In this document: positions 1-8,242 of the stretch, in pieces
How positions within the stretch are numbered: position 1 is the stretch's first letter
Layout of the letters: each line of letters opens with the position of its first letter
DNA from: Clostridiales bacterium
GTDB taxonomy: Bacteria; Bacillota; Clostridia; Oscillospirales; CAG-272
DNA: 49,898 bases
Direction of reading: 5' to 3'
Assembly: GCA_016288155.1 (NCBI GenBank)
Contig: JAEEYP010000100.1
Span: 1-49,898 of the forward strand
The notes under the pieces: generated by a model
What the model was told of the DNA's origin: nothing
Seen by the model: only the letters and a program-made list of their open reading frames with translations
The model's database searches: none
Program-made: the position numbers and the translations under genes

Positions 1-2
1 GG

Positions 3-142
3 AGACCGGACGTTCGGCCTTCGGCGGGACCGGAGGCGGCAGCAATGGCATGGGTCGGGAATATGGCGTGGAGGATCGGGGAGATCTCCGATCTGAACGG
101 GCAGCTGGACTGGACGTTTGAGCACGGCCTGAAGGCGGTATA
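3..142 (+). CDS. C-terminal fragment of an unidentified protein
   Basis: An open frame enters from the left edge and ends at a TAG at 140-142. From about position 43 nearly every third codon base is G or C, as in the real genes here, so I read it as the last part of a genuine gene, not noise. The visible tail is rich in Trp and Asn (AWVGNMAWRIGEISDLNG and on to FEHGLKAV). I do not recognise the family. It ends exactly where the truncated sigma factor frame becomes coding, so the two may meet at a deletion or an assembly join. Confidence 0.4.
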
Positions 143-597
143 GGTGTCTCGCTATCGCGCGCGAGATCATCGGCAGCGACGCCGATGCGGAGGAATGCTG
201 GAACGACGCCTGTCTCGCCATATGGGATTCGATCCCGCCGCAGAAACCGGAGTCGCTCAAAGCGTACGCGCTGCGCATCTGCCGGAACATCGCGCTGAAC
301 AGAGCGCGGCACAACGGCCGGCAAAAGCGCGCCGCCGTTTTCGTGGAGCTGGACGAGTGCGTTTCCGGATCCGTTCCGGAAAGGGAGCCGCAGGAGATCG
401 GGCGCATCGTCGACCGATTCCTCGAAACGCTGCCGAAACGCGAGGCCGCGATCTTTCTGCACAGGTATTTTTGTTCCGAGCCGGTGCAGCAGATCGCCGC
501 GGCGATCGGCCTCACGGAGAATCAGATCTCAAAGATCCTGCAGAAGCTGCGGCGCAGACTGAAAAAACAACTGGAAAAGGAGGACATTCACGTATGA
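133..597 (+). CDS. ECF sigma-70 family factor, 5' end missing
   Basis: Alternative sigma factor of the ECF type, which would direct RNA polymerase to a small regulon, probably including this operon. The frame from 133 encodes region 2 (CLAIAREIIGSDADAEECWND, then the helix around RICRNIALNRARH) and region 4 (LPKREAAIFLHRYF, QQIAAAIGLTENQISKILQKL), so both core domains are present. There is no ATG, GTG or TTG in frame between the TGA at 130-132 and the GTG at 343, and that GTG lies downstream of region 2. The first 20 or so residues normal for this family are missing. The stop overlaps the permease start (ATGA at 594-597), a sign of translational coupling. It is either a remnant or the product of a join near 142; family assignment is firm, functionality is not. 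Confidence 0.75.
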   Translation, partial: RRYRCLAIAREIIGSDADAEECWNDACLAIWDSIPPQKPESLKAYALRICRNIALNRARHNGRQKRAAVFVELDECVSGSVPEREPQEIGRIVDRFLETLPKREAAIFLHRYFCSEPVQQIAAAIGLTENQISKILQKLRRRLKKQLEKEDIHV

Positions 598-2999
598 AAG
601 GGAAACTGGATCCCGAGACACTGTACGAAGGGATCGGACAGATCTCCGACAAGTGGCTGACGCTGCTCGACGGACCCGTGCCGACGGAACAAAAGGAGGA
701 ACGCCGCTTCGTCGGGTACGAACTGAGAAAGCTTCTCGGCGTGAAATATCTGTGGGTGTTCCTCTTCGTGTTTCTGATGCTCAACTCCGTGCTCGCGTGG
801 AACGCCGCCGGCAGATCGTCCGCCGCCCGGGATCCGATGCGGGCGATCTCGGAGTATTTCGCCGCGAATCCCGCGGGTCCCGCCGGGATGGGGGCGGGGC
901 AGGACGCGCTCGACCGCGCCGCCCGCGCCGCGCGGGAATATCCCGAGACGATCGACCGCGTCATCGACCGCGCGTACGCCAATCTGGATTCCTTCGCCGA
1001 CATGGGGGTCGGGGAGGATTCCTTCACTCGGCGCTACCAGCTCCGCGTGATCGAACTGTACGAGGCGGCGCGGGACAGCGTGGAGCTGCAGGTGGAATAC
1101 GTCCGCGGCTGGGAAGAGTACTTCTCGTACGACACCGTGAACGTCTTCATCTTCCTGATGCTCGTCATGCTCGGCAGCATCATCTTCGCGCAGGAAAAGC
1201 AGACCGGCTTTCTGCCCATCATGAGGACGGCGAGATACGGCCGCGCAAGGACGGCGGTCTCAAAGATCCTCACGATGCTCCTCCTCAGCAGCGTCTTCGT
1301 CGTGATGTTCACGCTCTCGACCTTCGCGGTGTACGGACTGCGGATCGGCTTTTCCTCGCCGGGCAACGCGATCCAGGCGCTCTCGCCCTTCACGCTCTCG
1401 CCGTACCGGATCAGCATCGGGGAGTATTTCGCCGTTACGCTCGGCGTGAAGCTGCTCACGTTCGCGGCGTTCTCGATGATCGTCCTCGCGCTGTCCGTCG
1501 TGTTCTACAACTATATCCTCATCTACTTCGCGGGGCTCGGACTGTTCGGGATCAATTTCCTGTTCTATACGATCTCCTACGTCGACGCGAACTCCGTGTT
1601 CAAGAACCTCAATCTCGTGACGGCGGCGGCGGTCAAGCCGCTCTTCGTCCGCTACCGCGCTATGAATTTCTTCGGGAACGTCGCGGGCTTCGTGCCGAGC
1701 CTGTGCGTGATATTCCCGCTCGTGATCGTCGTCTGCGCCGTCGTTCTGACCGTACTGTACGTCCGCGGGACGAGCGGCGTCCGCGTCGCCTGGATCGACG
1801 CCGCTCTTGCCCGGTGCATGACGGCGGCGGCACGCGTCCGGCGGCTCTTCACGCCGGTCAGGCGCGCGGAGCCGCGCCGACCGCGCAAGCCGCGCAGAGC
1901 GCGCGTCTACAGCCGCTCTCTCGTCCTTGCCGAGGCGTATAAGACGCTCGTGTCTTCCCGCCTCTTCGTCGTCGTATTGCTCATCCTCTGCGTGAAGGTC
2001 TGGTACTCCGCGAAGATCAACGCTCCCGCGAAGTCCTACGCGGACGCGGTCTACGAGGAATATATGACCGTCCTCGAAGGCGAGGTGACGGAGGAGAAGC
2101 TCGCGTATATCGCCGCGGAGCGCGCCGCGATCGACGAAACGCTCGCCCGGCTCCCGGTCATGGAGCAGCTGCACGCCGAGGACGAGATCAGCTTCGAGGA
2201 GTGGAGCGCCTTCATCAGCGAGTACACCAACGCGTCCTCCCGCACGAAGCTGCTCGAAGCGGTCGAGGAGCAGGCGGCGTATCTTCAGGAGAAGGAGGCG
2301 GAGACGGGGATCAGGGGCTGGTTCCTCTACGATACCGGCTGGAGCAAGTTCTATTCCGAGGACGCCGATCTCTTCCTCTACGCGTCGGTCCTTCTGCTCC
2401 TGACCGGATCCTTCGCGGCGGAGTACGTGTCGCGCTCCTCCGCCGGCGAGTTCGCGGGACTGCTCCGCTCCACGAAGAACGGGCGGGACAGGACGTTCCG
2501 CGCCAAGCTGATCTCCTCCGGCACGATCGCTTTGCTCCTCGCCGTCCTTACCGGCGCGGCGGACGCGGCGATCATCTTCGGAGGATACGACATGCCCGCC
2601 GGGAACGCGCCGCTTCTCTCTCTGCAGATGTTCTCCGACGTGACGGGTTCCATCACGGTGGCGCAGTATTTCGCCCTGTTCTCCCTCATGCGCATCGTGG
2701 GCACGTGGCTCATGGCGATGCTCGTCTGTGCGCTGTCGGAGCTGCTCGCGAAATACGTCCCGGTCCTCGGCGCGGCCGTCGTGCTCACGCTTTTGCCCGC
2801 GCTCTGCGTGTACTTCGGCTTCGCAGCGGCGGGAAAAGTGAACTTCCTCAATCTGCTGGCGGGCACGCCGCTGTTTCTGCAGTCGGCGCGGACGCCGCTC
2901 TTCGGCAGCGGCTACGCGATGCTCGTGCTCTGGCTCGCCGTGGCGGCGGCGGCGGTGACGGCGATGATCCTGCCCGCCCGGAAGAAATTCGTCGAGTGA
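594..2999 (+). CDS. ABC-type permease, two repeated membrane halves, with anti-sigma-like N-terminus
   Basis: Multi-pass membrane protein of 801 residues, probably the membrane component of an ABC exporter or lipoprotein-handling transporter whose ATPase is encoded at 7272. Residues 1-48 are cytosolic and hydrophilic, followed by a first membrane helix near 52-69, a large external loop to about 180, then a cluster of helices to about 410. A basic linker (rich in Arg and Pro, about 415-440) leads to a second half with the same plan: one helix, a long charged external loop, then a helix cluster to the C-terminus. This duplicated layout fits ABC-2 type permeases. The start is the ATG in the ATGA overlap with the sigma gene, with AAAGGAGG upstream. 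The N-terminus (LYEGIGQISDKWL) resembles the segment found in anti-sigma proteins encoded directly after clostridial ECF sigma genes. That is an inference from position and pattern. Confidence 0.75.
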   Translation: MKGKLDPETLYEGIGQISDKWLTLLDGPVPTEQKEERRFVGYELRKLLGVKYLWVFLFVFLMLNSVLAWNAAGRSSAARDPMRAISEYFAANPAGPAGMGAGQDALDRAARAAREYPETIDRVIDRAYANLDSFADMGVGEDSFTRRYQLRVIELYEAARDSVELQVEYVRGWEEYFSYDTVNVFIFLMLVMLGSIIFAQEKQTGFLPIMRTARYGRARTAVSKILTMLLLSSVFVVMFTLSTFAVYGLRIGFSSPGNAIQALSPFTLSPYRISIGEYFAVTLGVKLLTFAAFSMIVLALSVVFYNYILIYFAGLGLFGINFLFYTISYVDANSVFKNLNLVTAAAVKPLFVRYRAMNFFGNVAGFVPSLCVIFPLVIVVCAVVLTVLYVRGTSGVRVAWIDAALARCMTAAARVRRLFTPVRRAEPRRPRKPRRARVYSRSLVLAEAYKTLVSSRLFVVVLLILCVKVWYSAKINAPAKSYADAVYEEYMTVLEGEVTEEKLAYIAAERAAIDETLARLPVMEQLHAEDEISFEEWSAFISEYTNASSRTKLLEAVEEQAAYLQEKEAETGIRGWFLYDTGWSKFYSEDADLFLYASVLLLLTGSFAAEYVSRSSAGEFAGLLRSTKNGRDRTFRAKLISSGTIALLLAVLTGAADAAIIFGGYDMPAGNAPLLSLQMFSDVTGSITVAQYFALFSLMRIVGTWLMAMLVCALSELLAKYVPVLGAAVVLTLLPALCVYFGFAAAGKVNFLNLLAGTPLFLQSARTPLFGSGYAMLVLWLAVAAAAVTAMILPARKKFVE

Positions 3000-3044
3000 T
3001 CCGCCGACGCCCGATCCGGATAATCTGTATATGAGGTGAAAGAA

Positions 3045-4400
3045 ATGAAAAAGTACGTTCCGTATCTCTTGCTCGCGATCCTCTTTGCCGCGCTGCTGAT
3101 GCTCTCTTCCTGCGGGGAGGAGAACTATCCGTTTACCGCCCCCGCCGATCTGTCATTGATGAAGGAGTTCTGGTTTGAGGGATATGGGTACGGCGTGGAC
3201 TTTATGGGGGAAGTGACGAGCTTTCCCATCTACGCCCGCAAGGGGGCGTCGGACGTGAAGGAGCCCGTCTGCCGCGATCCGCTGTGCGATCACGTGCACG
3301 ACTGCCCGGCGACCCTTCCGGTGGGAACGCAGACGTTCCTTGCCGTCGTCCGCAACCGCCGCGAAGAGATCTGCTTATACTTTACCGATTCCAATGAACA
3401 ATACCGCGACGAATACAAAAAATGGAAGCACAAGACCACCCTGTACCGTTTGAACCTCGACACGATGACGAAGACCGCGATCGTATCGGAGATGACCGAC
3501 GGAGTCAGCGGGTTTTGGCTCTATAAAAACGATATTTATCTGACTACGGCCGGTTACGGGTACGACGAAGAGACGGACAGAACGCGGTTTCTGGGGTACA
3601 ACGTCTGGAAGGTGCCCGCGGACGGAGGAGAACTGAAGCAGATCGCGCGCTTCGATGGGATGTCGCTGTCCGTCGTCGGGATCGCACAGGCGGACGGGCG
3701 GACCGTATTTTACTGGATCGACGTAAACGACGACTATACGCTGTACGTTTCCCCGGAGGATTTCTCGGAGAAGACGAAGCTTGCCGACCGCGTGCTGCCG
3801 TTCGGCTGCTCCGTCATGGGCAGCAGCCTGATCTACGCCGTCGAGCGTGCGGACGCGGAGCCGCCGTTTGAGGTCGAGGCGATCCCCGGCGACGGCGGCG
3901 CGGACGAGGACGGAATGCGCACCGTCTTGTCCGACGGGAAGCTCGCCGACTACTACAAGCGGGACATGACCGACCCGGACGCGGAGCCCGCGCTTCTGTA
4001 CGGCGGGGCGAGCAGCACCTACGGGCATTACGGCACGACGCTGTGGGCGGAGGGGGATACGATATACGTCGTCCCCTACGCGCCGAAGCTCGCAATGACG
4101 ATCGACGCGCGGGAGGTCGAGCCGGAGACGGACGCGTCGGTCACGGGGTACTACGCCTCCGCCACCGGCGGCGCCGTCATCGGGATCGATCTCGCCACCG
4201 GGGAGCGGTGGGAGATCCCGACGCCGGGCTTTGACGCGGACAGCATCTTCGGCTTTGCGGAAGGAAAACTGTACGTGTACGGACTCATCATGGACCGCGA
4301 GAGGATCATCGACAATATCAGAGGAACCAGATTCTGGCAGGACAGCCTGGAGAACGGGGTCGTCCCGCGGGAAATACGCTTCATCGACGCGGGGCGGTGA
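3045..4400 (+). CDS. beta-propeller-type lipoprotein, paralogue 1 of 3
   Basis: Predicted lipoprotein of 451 residues, anchored on the outer face of the membrane. The signal peptide ends in the lipobox LSSC with Cys23. The mature part has repeated strands with WKVPADGG- and LYRLNLDTMTK-type motifs, which suggests a beta-propeller as in DUF5050/TolB-like proteins. A Cys/His cluster, C76-x4-C81-x-H83-x3-C87 (CRDPLCDH), is kept in all three paralogues and may bind a metal. The ATG at 3045 is chosen because GAGGTG sits just ahead of it; a GTG nine bases upstream is inside that site. It lies 45 bases after the permease and is co-oriented with its two paralogues and the ATPase. Exact role unknown; it may be an extracytoplasmic partner of the transporter. 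Confidence 0.8.
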   Translation: MKKYVPYLLLAILFAALLMLSSCGEENYPFTAPADLSLMKEFWFEGYGYGVDFMGEVTSFPIYARKGASDVKEPVCRDPLCDHVHDCPATLPVGTQTFLAVVRNRREEICLYFTDSNEQYRDEYKKWKHKTTLYRLNLDTMTKTAIVSEMTDGVSGFWLYKNDIYLTTAGYGYDEETDRTRFLGYNVWKVPADGGELKQIARFDGMSLSVVGIAQADGRTVFYWIDVNDDYTLYVSPEDFSEKTKLADRVLPFGCSVMGSSLIYAVERADAEPPFEVEAIPGDGGADEDGMRTVLSDGKLADYYKRDMTDPDAEPALLYGGASSTYGHYGTTLWAEGDTIYVVPYAPKLAMTIDAREVEPETDASVTGYYASATGGAVIGIDLATGERWEIPTPGFDADSIFGFAEGKLYVYGLIMDRERIIDNIRGTRFWQDSLENGVVPREIRFIDAGR

Positions 4401-4436
4401 GCCGCTTCGCATGATCTCAAACACGAGGTGAATGAA

Positions 4437-5816
4437 ATGAAAAAGGTGACGCCGTATCTTTTGCTTGCGATCCTCTTTGCCGCGCTGCTGCTTCTGACGT
4501 CCTGCGGGGAGGGAGAGGGCTATCCGTTCGCCGCCGCCGTCTGCATATCCGAGCTGCAGGAGTTCTGGTTTGAAGGACGCGCGTACGGCGTGGACACGGT
4601 GGGGCATAATCCGAACCAATGGATCTACGTCCGCGAGGGGGACTCAAACGAAAAGAAGCCCGTCTGCCGCGATCCGCTGTGCGATCACCGGGGCGGCTGT
4701 CCGGCGCTCGTGTCGCTCTATGGCAACTATCTCGCCGTGGTCCGCAACGGCCGCGGAGAGATCTGCCTGTTCTTTACGGACGCCCGCGACCTCTACCGCG
4801 ACGAGTTTAAAGACTCACATAAAAAATACGATATGTACTGCCTGAATCTCGATACGATGGAGAAAACGGCGATCTTCAAAGGGATGACCGATCAGGTGTA
4901 CGGGTTCTGCCTCTATAAAGACGATATTTATCTGACCATAGACAGCTACAAAAAGGACGAGGAAAAGCAGAAGATGGTGCTGACGGGGGCAGGGATCTGG
5001 AAGGTGCCCGTGACCGGCGGCGAGCCGAAGCAGCTCACGATGGGAGACGGGAAGTTTTCCGGGGAGATCTATGCGATCGCGCAGGCGAAGGGGAAGACCT
5101 ATATCTACTGGCGCGATCATTACGACAACCGCACGCTGTACGTCTCCCCGATCGACCTCTCCGAGAAGACGAAGCTCGCCGAGAACGTGGCGATCGGGAG
5201 CTTCGTCGTCGGGGATGCGCTGTATTACGCCGTCGATCACGCGGAGGCGGAGCCTCCCTTCCGGGTCCCCGCCGTCCCCGGCGACAGCGAAGCGGACGAG
5301 GACGGCATGCGGACGTTTTTCGCCCCCGGTATCGACAGCGAGATACGGCTCGCCGCGTACTACAAGCGGGATCTGACCGACCCGAACGCGAAGCCGGAAC
5401 TCGTATACGACGGGGTCAGAACTCCCGGCTTTCTGGAAACGCCGCTGCTCGCGGACGGGAACGTGATCTACGTCATCCCCTACGCCCCCGCGCTCGCGGC
5501 GACGATCACCGCGAGCGATATCGATCCGGAGGAAGGGGTCAACCCCGTGGGGTACATTATAGACCGATCCTCCCGCGGGATCGTGGCGATCGACCTCACG
5601 ACGGGGGAGGAACGGGAGATCCGCACGCCGGGGCTTGAAGTAAGGGGCCTTTGCGGGTCCGCGGACGGAAAGCTGAACGTTTTCGGCTATACCGCGGACA
5701 AGGAAGGGCTTGTCGAAAACATGAAGGCGAGAAGCAAAAAAAGCTGGACGGAGACACTCAAGGAGGGCGCCCTTCTCGGCGTAGGGGAGTGGCGGCTCGT
5801 CGATACGCAGGGGTGA
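4437..5816 (+). CDS. beta-propeller-type lipoprotein, paralogue 2 of 3
   Basis: Second copy of the tandem set, 459 residues. Lipobox LTSC at Cys23. It keeps the CRDPLCDH cluster followed by a further Cys and the same repeated strand motifs (IWKVPVTGGEPK, LYVSPIDLSEKTKL). It aligns along its whole length with its neighbours, so these are full gene duplications. The ATG at 4437 follows GAGGTGAATGAA, the same leader as in copy 1. Only 36 bases separate it from copy 1, and the spacers themselves are similar (CCGCTT, GCATGATC), so the duplicated unit included the intergenic stretch. Function inferred only from context. Confidence 0.8.
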   Translation: MKKVTPYLLLAILFAALLLLTSCGEGEGYPFAAAVCISELQEFWFEGRAYGVDTVGHNPNQWIYVREGDSNEKKPVCRDPLCDHRGGCPALVSLYGNYLAVVRNGRGEICLFFTDARDLYRDEFKDSHKKYDMYCLNLDTMEKTAIFKGMTDQVYGFCLYKDDIYLTIDSYKKDEEKQKMVLTGAGIWKVPVTGGEPKQLTMGDGKFSGEIYAIAQAKGKTYIYWRDHYDNRTLYVSPIDLSEKTKLAENVAIGSFVVGDALYYAVDHAEAEPPFRVPAVPGDSEADEDGMRTFFAPGIDSEIRLAAYYKRDLTDPNAKPELVYDGVRTPGFLETPLLADGNVIYVIPYAPALAATITASDIDPEEGVNPVGYIIDRSSRGIVAIDLTTGEEREIRTPGLEVRGLCGSADGKLNVFGYTADKEGLVENMKARSKKSWTETLKEGALLGVGEWRLVDTQG

Positions 5817-5852
5817 ACCGCTTTGCATGATCACATTCATGAGGTGAGGAAA

Positions 5853-7259
5853 ATGAAAAAGTACGCGCCGTATCTTTTGCTCGCGGTCCTGTTCGCCGCG
5901 CTGCTGATCCTGACGTCCTGCGGGGGCGGCGAGGATTTCCCGTTCACCGTTCCCGCCAGCGTAGAACTGATGGAGGAATTCCACTTCGAGGGCTACGGCT
6001 ACGGCGTGGACTGGGTGGGAGAGCTGACGACGGGATATTTCATCTACGCGCGCAAGGGGACGTCGGACGAGAAGGAGACTGCCTGCCGCGATCCGCTGTG
6101 CACTCACAGCGGCTACAGTTGTCCGGCCGTGCTGCATGATATACGAATGTGCCGTATCGCCGCGGTCCGCAACCGCCGCGGGGAGCTCTGCCTGTATTTC
6201 ACCGACGTTTCCGACGAATACTTCGACGAGAATAAGAACTGGCGGCAAAAATACTCCCTGTACTGTCTGAATCTCGACACGATGACGAAGACCGCGGTCG
6301 TATCGGATCTGGACAACGGCCTGACCGGGTTCTGGCTGTACAAAAACTCTGTTTATCTGAGTATCACCGACTACCGGTATGAGGAAGTCAACGGGACGCA
6401 GACGAGAACGCTCGCGGGCGTCAATCTCTGGAAGGTGCCCGCGGACGGCGGCGCGCTGAAGCAGGTCACGCACGAGGAGGGCTACTGGTTCACGGAGATC
6501 CTCGCGATGGCGCAGGCGGGCGGGCAAACCGTCATCTACTGGCTCGACTATTACGATAATCAGACGCTGTACGTCTCCCCGGAGGATCTCTCCGAGAAGA
6601 CGAAGCTCGCCGATCACGTAGCGGCGGGCGGCGGGGAATTCATCGTCGGGGACACGCTGTACTACGCGATCGACCGCGAGACGGAAGAGCCGCCGTTTCA
6701 GGTCGAGACGGTCCCGGGCGGCGGCGGCGCGGACGGGAACGGGATGCGGACGTTTTCATCCGTGCGGCTCGCCGCGTACTACAAGCGGGACTTGACCGAT
6801 CCGACGGCGGAACCGGAACTCGTGTACGACGGGGTCAAGTCGCCCACCCGGATCGACAGATCGCTGATCGTGGACGGGAACGTGCTCTACTATATCCCCT
6901 ACGCGCCCGCACTCGTGACGACGATCTCCGCGAGCGAGATCGATCCGGAGGTGAAGGAACAGCTCGTGGGATATATCGTCAGCTACGCCTCCCGCGGGAT
7001 CATCGCGCGCGATTTAACGACGGGGGAGGAGCGGACGATCGCCACGCCGGGGCTCGATCCGAGAGGGATCCGGGGGATCGCGGACGGGAAACTGGACGTG
7101 TACGGCACCTGCATCGACAGGGACAAGGTCGTCGAACACTACAAAGGATACGTGGAGACTTCGCCGAGGATGTGGAAGGAAAGCTTCCGGGACAACGTGG
7201 GAGTCGGTTTCGGGGAATTCCGCTTCGTCGAGGTGGGAACACAAACGGAAGAAAAATAA
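5853..7259 (+). CDS. beta-propeller-type lipoprotein, paralogue 3 of 3
   Basis: Third copy, 468 residues, lipobox LTSC at Cys23. The Cys/His motif is slightly altered (CRDPLCTH, then five residues to the next Cys), so the cysteines and histidine are conserved while spacing drifts. Repeated propeller-like strands are visible (LWKVPADGGALKQV, LYVSPEDLSEKTKL). The start at 5853 follows GAGGTGAGG; an in-frame TTG at 5823 has no comparable site. The stop is followed after two bases by GGAG and the ATPase start at 7272, so the lipoproteins are wedged between the permease and ATPase genes of one transporter. Confidence 0.8.
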   Translation: MKKYAPYLLLAVLFAALLILTSCGGGEDFPFTVPASVELMEEFHFEGYGYGVDWVGELTTGYFIYARKGTSDEKETACRDPLCTHSGYSCPAVLHDIRMCRIAAVRNRRGELCLYFTDVSDEYFDENKNWRQKYSLYCLNLDTMTKTAVVSDLDNGLTGFWLYKNSVYLSITDYRYEEVNGTQTRTLAGVNLWKVPADGGALKQVTHEEGYWFTEILAMAQAGGQTVIYWLDYYDNQTLYVSPEDLSEKTKLADHVAAGGGEFIVGDTLYYAIDRETEEPPFQVETVPGGGGADGNGMRTFSSVRLAAYYKRDLTDPTAEPELVYDGVKSPTRIDRSLIVDGNVLYYIPYAPALVTTISASEIDPEVKEQLVGYIVSYASRGIIARDLTTGEERTIATPGLDPRGIRGIADGKLDVYGTCIDRDKVVEHYKGYVETSPRMWKESFRDNVGVGFGEFRFVEVGTQTEEK

Positions 7260-7271
7260 AGGAGACGGACA

Positions 7272-8168
7272 ATGACGCTTACGATCGATCGCATCACGAA
7301 ATCCTACGGCACGAACCGCGCGCTGGACAGCTTCACGGCGGAGCTGACGCCGGGCATCTACGCCCTGCTCGGACCGAACGGGTCCGGCAAATCGACGCTT
7401 ATGAACATCATCACGGACAACCTCAAAGCCGATTCCGGGACGATCACCTACGACGGCGAGAACGTACTGCAGATGGGCGAGCGCTTCAGGGAGAAGCTGG
7501 GCTTCATGCCGCAGTATCCGGGGCTGTACCCGAATTTCTCCGTGGAGCGGTTCCTCTGGTACATGGCGGCGCTCAAGGGCATGACGAAGGAAGCGGCGAT
7601 GGAGCAGATCCCGGCGGTCCTCGCCGCGGTGGAGCTGGACGACGTGCCGGGACGCCGGATCGGCGCGCTCTCCGGCGGCATGAAGCAGCGGCTCGCGCTC
7701 GCGCAGGCGGTGCTCGGCGATCCGGAGGTACTGATCCTCGACGAGCCGACGGCGGGACTCGACCCGAAGCAGCGCATCGCCATCCGCAACTACATCGCCA
7801 AGATCGCGTTCAACAAGATCGTCCTGATCGCCACGCACGTCGTCTCCGACGTCGAGTGGATCGCGCGGGAGATCCTCATTCTGAAAAAGGGCGTGCTCGT
7901 TGACTGCGCGCCGCCGCACGAGCTCACCCGGAAGATCGAGGAGAAGGTGTGGATCGTGCCGTGCGCGGAGGCGCAGGTGCAGGGCTATCAGGACCGCTTC
8001 CGCGTGACGAACATCTCCCGCGACGAGCAGACGGGCGAGGTGCTCCTCCGCGTCCTCGCGGACGGCATGCCAGCCGAGGGAGCGCGCGCGGCGCGCCCGA
8101 CGCTGGAGGATTACTACCTCACCGTGTTCGGCGAGGCGAGCGGCGGAGAAGAAGCGCCGAGGGAATAA
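7272..8168 (+). CDS. ABC transporter ATP-binding protein
   Basis: Cytoplasmic ATPase subunit, 298 residues, expected to power the permease encoded at 594. All nucleotide-binding motifs are present: Walker A GPNGSGKST (34-42), Q-loop Gln81, signature LSGG (133-136), Walker B VLILDE (153-158) and H-loop His189. The extra 80 or so C-terminal residues and the overall pattern match ATPases that work with ABC-2 type permeases. GGAG at 7261 precedes the ATG. It is the last gene of the operon and is followed by a hairpin. Confidence 0.92.
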   Translation: MTLTIDRITKSYGTNRALDSFTAELTPGIYALLGPNGSGKSTLMNIITDNLKADSGTITYDGENVLQMGERFREKLGFMPQYPGLYPNFSVERFLWYMAALKGMTKEAAMEQIPAVLAAVELDDVPGRRIGALSGGMKQRLALAQAVLGDPEVLILDEPTAGLDPKQRIAIRNYIAKIAFNKIVLIATHVVSDVEWIAREILILKKGVLVDCAPPHELTRKIEEKVWIVPCAEAQVQGYQDRFRVTNISRDEQTGEVLLRVLADGMPAEGARAARPTLEDYYLTVFGEASGGEEAPRE

Positions 8169-8176
8169 AACCAAAA

Positions 8177-8206
8177 AAAGATGCCGCTCGCATGAGCGGC
8201 ATCTTT
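8177..8206. terminator. bidirectional intrinsic terminator between convergent genes
   Basis: Perfect 13-bp stem (AAAGATGCCGCTC / GAGCGGCATCTTT) with a 4-base loop. Read on the minus strand it is followed by a run of seven T, so it is strongest for the surface-protein gene at 8243-10750. On the plus strand only three T follow. Confidence 0.85.
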
Positions 8207-8242
8207 CGTTATGCTTTGGATGATCGTCCGGGAAGGGAAGGA

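Noticed and set aside
144..593. N-terminal extension of the permease by 150 residues
   Set aside because: It is out of frame with the clear sigma factor sequence and is Arg/Ala-rich. The ATG at 594 has a good ribosome site.
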